Made by a program: the position numbers and the translations under genes
Assembly: GCA_964519835.1 (NCBI GenBank)
Contig: CAZFLD010000133.1
Location: 1 to 7,774 of the forward strand
Reading direction: 5' to 3'
Source of the DNA: CAZFLD01 sp964519835
Lineage (GTDB): Bacteria; Spirochaetota; Spirochaetia; DSM-27196; CAZFLD01
DNA: 7,774 nt
Shown: positions 5,903 to 7,774 of the stretch, one piece after another
Position numbering within the stretch: position 1 is the stretch's first letter
Layout: each line of letters begins with the position of its first letter
Notes under the pieces: generated by a model
Seen by the model: the letters and a program-made list of their open reading frames with translations, nothing else
What the model was told of the DNA's origin: nothing
Databases searched by the model: none

Positions 5903-6805
5903 CTAGACGTCCCGAAAGATACGATCGACGATTACTTGAATGGCGTCGATTTCATCAGGCTCGTCCGTGATTGCTTGGGCGATGGCCAGGGAACACGCGC
6001 GACGCGGCGTCAAACCTCTTCGGATAAGCTTCCCTGCGTGGATAAGGCTCCGGGTGCTTACTCCCTCCTCCAAATCGATATTGGAGATGTTTCTGACATC
6101 TCCTGCAAGCACCACCAAGGACTCGGCGATGTCCCGCCTCACTCCGGATTCGACTTCGACTATCTCGCGCTCCTTCTCCGGGGGAGGGTAGGAGAAGGCC
6201 AGGGAGACAAAGCGCTGTCGGGTGGATGGTTTGAGGTTCTTGCGGATGTTTTGGTAGCCGGGATTGTAAGAAACAACCACCATAAAGCTCTTCAGCGCCT
6301 CGATTTGAACTCCCAGTACCTCGATGGGCAGCACACGCCTGTGGTCGGTAAGGGGATGGATGACGACCGTTACGTCTTTTCGCGCCTCCACTATCTCGTC
6401 CAGGTAGAGGATTGCCCCCTCTTTTGCCGCCATCGCCGCCGGTCCGTCGACCCAGAGCGCCTCTCCCCCCTTTATGATGTAGCGGCCGGTCAGGTCGCGT
6501 GCGGTAAGGTCCTCGTGGCAGGCTACCGTGTAGAGTGCGCCGGGGCCGGTGCGAAAGTCGGTGGCCTCTACACCGACGGCGTCGCCCTTTTGCCGTAAGC
6601 GGTAGACCTTTTGCCCTAGCTGGTAGGCCATGTACTCGACAAATCGAGTCTTGCCGCAGCCCGTCGGGCCCTTGAGCAAGAGCGGGATTTGCTCCGCCCA
6701 CGCCCGCTCGAAGACCTCGACCTCATCGCTGATCGGGAGGTAGTACGGTTTTTCACGGATCCGGTAGTCTGTTTGCAGTGAGGCGGTGGCGGAGGGGCTA
6801 TCCAT
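5903..6805 (-). CDS. CbbQ/NirQ/NorQ-family MoxR-type AAA+ ATPase
   Basis: This 300-residue ATPase is expected to form a ring and remodel a client protein through its VWA partner encoded just downstream. Visible motifs: Walker A GPTGCGKT (46-53), the family block TVACHEDLTARDLTGRY (93-109), Walker B LYLDE (133-137) with VEARKD, the VVIHPLTDHRR segment, VVVSYNPGYQ (sensor 1 region) and KPSTRQRF. The C-terminal EEGVSTRSLIHAG belongs to the lid. Length is slightly above the family's usual 260-270, explained by about 24 extra residues between Gly64 and Thr93. The ATG at 6805 is preferred over a TTG at 6844 because the TTG falls inside the -35 box and would put the promoter within the gene. I give no symbol because cbbQ, nirQ and norQ cannot be separated without the client. 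Confidence 0.92.
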   Translation of the reverse strand: MDSPSATASLQTDYRIREKPYYLPISDEVEVFERAWAEQIPLLLKGPTGCGKTRFVEYMAYQLGQKVYRLRQKGDAVGVEATDFRTGPGALYTVACHEDLTARDLTGRYIIKGGEALWVDGPAAMAAKEGAILYLDEIVEARKDVTVVIHPLTDHRRVLPIEVLGVQIEALKSFMVVVSYNPGYQNIRKNLKPSTRQRFVSLAFSYPPPEKEREIVEVESGVRRDIAESLVVLAGDVRNISNIDLEEGVSTRSLIHAGKLIRRGLTPRRACSLAIAQAITDEPDEIDAIQVIVDRIFRDV

Positions 6806-6815
6806 GCTGGGGAAA

Positions 6816-6844
6816 AGTATACGCCCACATGCCGACCGGCTCAA
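6816..6844 (-). promoter_or_regulatory. Sigma70-like promoter of the cbbQ-like operon
   Basis: On the minus strand TTGAGC (6839-6844) and TATACT (6816-6821) are separated by exactly 17 bases, matching consensus at four and five of six positions. This is the best promoter in the window. The -10 ends ten bases before the ATG at 6805, predicting a leader of only about 3-5 bases and no Shine-Dalgarno. It suggests that the ATPase and VWA genes are transcribed independently of the transporter gene. A run of eight C (6856-6863 on this strand) lies 11 bases upstream of the -35. Confidence 0.6.
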
Positions 6845-6865
6845 TCGGCCGCCGCGGGGGGGGTG

Positions 6866-7774
6866 CTAACCGCGGCGCGGAAGTAACCAGAGCGCCAACG
6901 CCAGTCCCACACCGGCCGCCCCGGCTACCGCAAACAGGCTGGTGACAAGTGTACCCGTGACGGCGGTGAGCACACCGGAGGTTGCTCCGCCTGACAAAGC
7001 GCCAACGCCGTAAGCCGTGTACACCAGCCCGTAATTGGCAGCGTAGTGGGTCCGGCCGAAGTTACCGGCTGTAGCGGTTGGTGCTATGGCGAGCCAGCCG
7101 CCAAGGGTGAGCCACAACAGTGCAAAGCCGATCGAATAAAACGCCACGGCGCCGCCCTGAGCCGGAACCGAGATTAACGCCCCGACCACAATAAGGAGGT
7201 ACGCGACGATTGCGGACCCTCGCACCCCAATCTTGTCCGTAATCCACCCAAACAACGGCCGGCCGGCACCGTTGAACAGTCCAAAAGCCGCGACGGCGGC
7301 GGCGGCCGTAGGGCCGGTGATGCCGACAACCTCTACGCCGTACGCCGCGCTCATGCCGATGGCGGTCAGCCCGGCGAAGGTGCCCAGGGCGAAGGTTATC
7401 CATAGGCCCCAGAACCTCTTATCGCGCAATACCTGAGCCGGTCCGGGTTCGGCGGGCCGCTCGAGACCTGAATCGAGGTGTGTTGGGTCGTGGGCGGGGC
7501 GCATAACAAAGGACGCGCCGGAGAGAACAACGAGGAAGGCAATCCCAAAAACGGTAAACGCGGTCGCCACGCTCTGCGCGGCGATGACGGCCTCCGCTAC
7601 GGGGGCGGTAATAAACGGTGAGAGACCAAACCCTATCAATGTCAGTCCCATGGCAAGGCCGCGACGTGCGGGGAACCACGATGCCACGACCGCTAAGGGT
7701 ACGCCGTATGCAAGCCCAACGCCGGAGCCGCCGATGATGCCGTAGGTAACCGTTAAAGCCGGGATCGAACGGAC
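6866..7774 (-). CDS. OFA-type major facilitator transporter, N-terminus cut off
   Basis: The frame is open through the right edge, giving 302 visible residues; about 100 N-terminal residues are outside the window, since the family usually has 400-430. Hydrophobic spans account for roughly nine to ten membrane helices. The visible N-terminal part has YGIIGGSGVGLAYGVP followed by SWFPARRGLAMG, the signature loop of the oxalate/formate antiporter (OFA) family of the MFS. The C-terminal half has GNFGRTHYAANYGLVYTAYG, also OFA-like. These inner-membrane carriers typically exchange small carboxylates; the actual substrate cannot be read here. A GTG at 7687 looks like a start but lies within the conserved region and is only internal. 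The stop is 60 bases before the ATPase gene, which has its own promoter. No terminator with a T-run is seen in between. Confidence 0.85.
   Translation of the reverse strand, partial: VRSIPALTVTYGIIGGSGVGLAYGVPLAVVASWFPARRGLAMGLTLIGFGLSPFITAPVAEAVIAAQSVATAFTVFGIAFLVVLSGASFVMRPAHDPTHLDSGLERPAEPGPAQVLRDKRFWGLWITFALGTFAGLTAIGMSAAYGVEVVGITGPTAAAAVAAFGLFNGAGRPLFGWITDKIGVRGSAIVAYLLIVVGALISVPAQGGAVAFYSIGFALLWLTLGGWLAIAPTATAGNFGRTHYAANYGLVYTAYGVGALSGGATSGVLTAVTGTLVTSLFAVAGAAGVGLALALWLLPRRG

Noticed and set aside
5888..6598. 236-residue plus-strand frame
   Set aside because: It lies opposite the cbbQ-like gene, which has complete conserved motifs on the minus strand; a shadow frame.
6806..6844. TTG start at 6844 for the cbbQ-like gene
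   Set aside because: The TTG is the first part of a well-spaced -35 box, and the added residues do not resemble the family N-terminus.
7685..7687. GTG at 7687 as the start of the transporter
   Set aside because: The frame continues upstream to the edge with a conserved OFA helix and loop, so this is an internal valine codon.

Overview
This is a GC-rich bacterial window: coding third positions are mostly G or C, and a lipobox-type signal peptide shows the organism is a bacterium. I cannot name the phylum. A notable genome-level trait is that the mapped 5' ends lack a good Shine-Dalgarno sequence. Instead they carry a -10-like hexamer 6 to 10 bases before the start codon, which suggests leaderless or nearly leaderless mRNAs.

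Left edge (1-376): two small minus-strand reading frames joined by a TGATG stop/start overlap. One runs off the window; both are low-confidence. Next comes a plus-strand lipoprotein gene (377-1000) of unknown function. It ends tail to tail, with a 32-base overlap, against a long minus-strand gene (969-2579). That gene encodes a MinD/ParA-type deviant Walker ATPase followed by about 270 residues of helical sequence I do not recognise. Its promoter region (2580-2660) is divergent and shared with a plus-strand gene for a 153-residue soluble orphan protein (2661-3122).

The convergent gap 3123-3238 contains no gene. It holds a 10-bp stem directly after the orphan's stop codon and a G-rich, quadruplex-like stretch on the minus strand.

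Right half (3239-7774), all minus strand. In transcription order it has an OFA-type major facilitator transporter cut by the right edge, a CbbQ/NirQ/NorQ-family AAA+ ATPase with its own sigma70-like promoter, and a CbbO/NorD-type von Willebrand A protein. The last two form a MoxR-type ATPase plus VWA pair. In other bacteria such pairs activate RuBisCO or assist nitric oxide reductase. No such client enzyme is encoded here, so what this pair acts on is open.

Most noteworthy points: the clientless CbbQ/CbbO pair, an apparent 24-residue insertion in the CbbQ ATPase core, the MinD-like ATPase with its large unassigned C-terminal half, and the leaderless promoter architecture.
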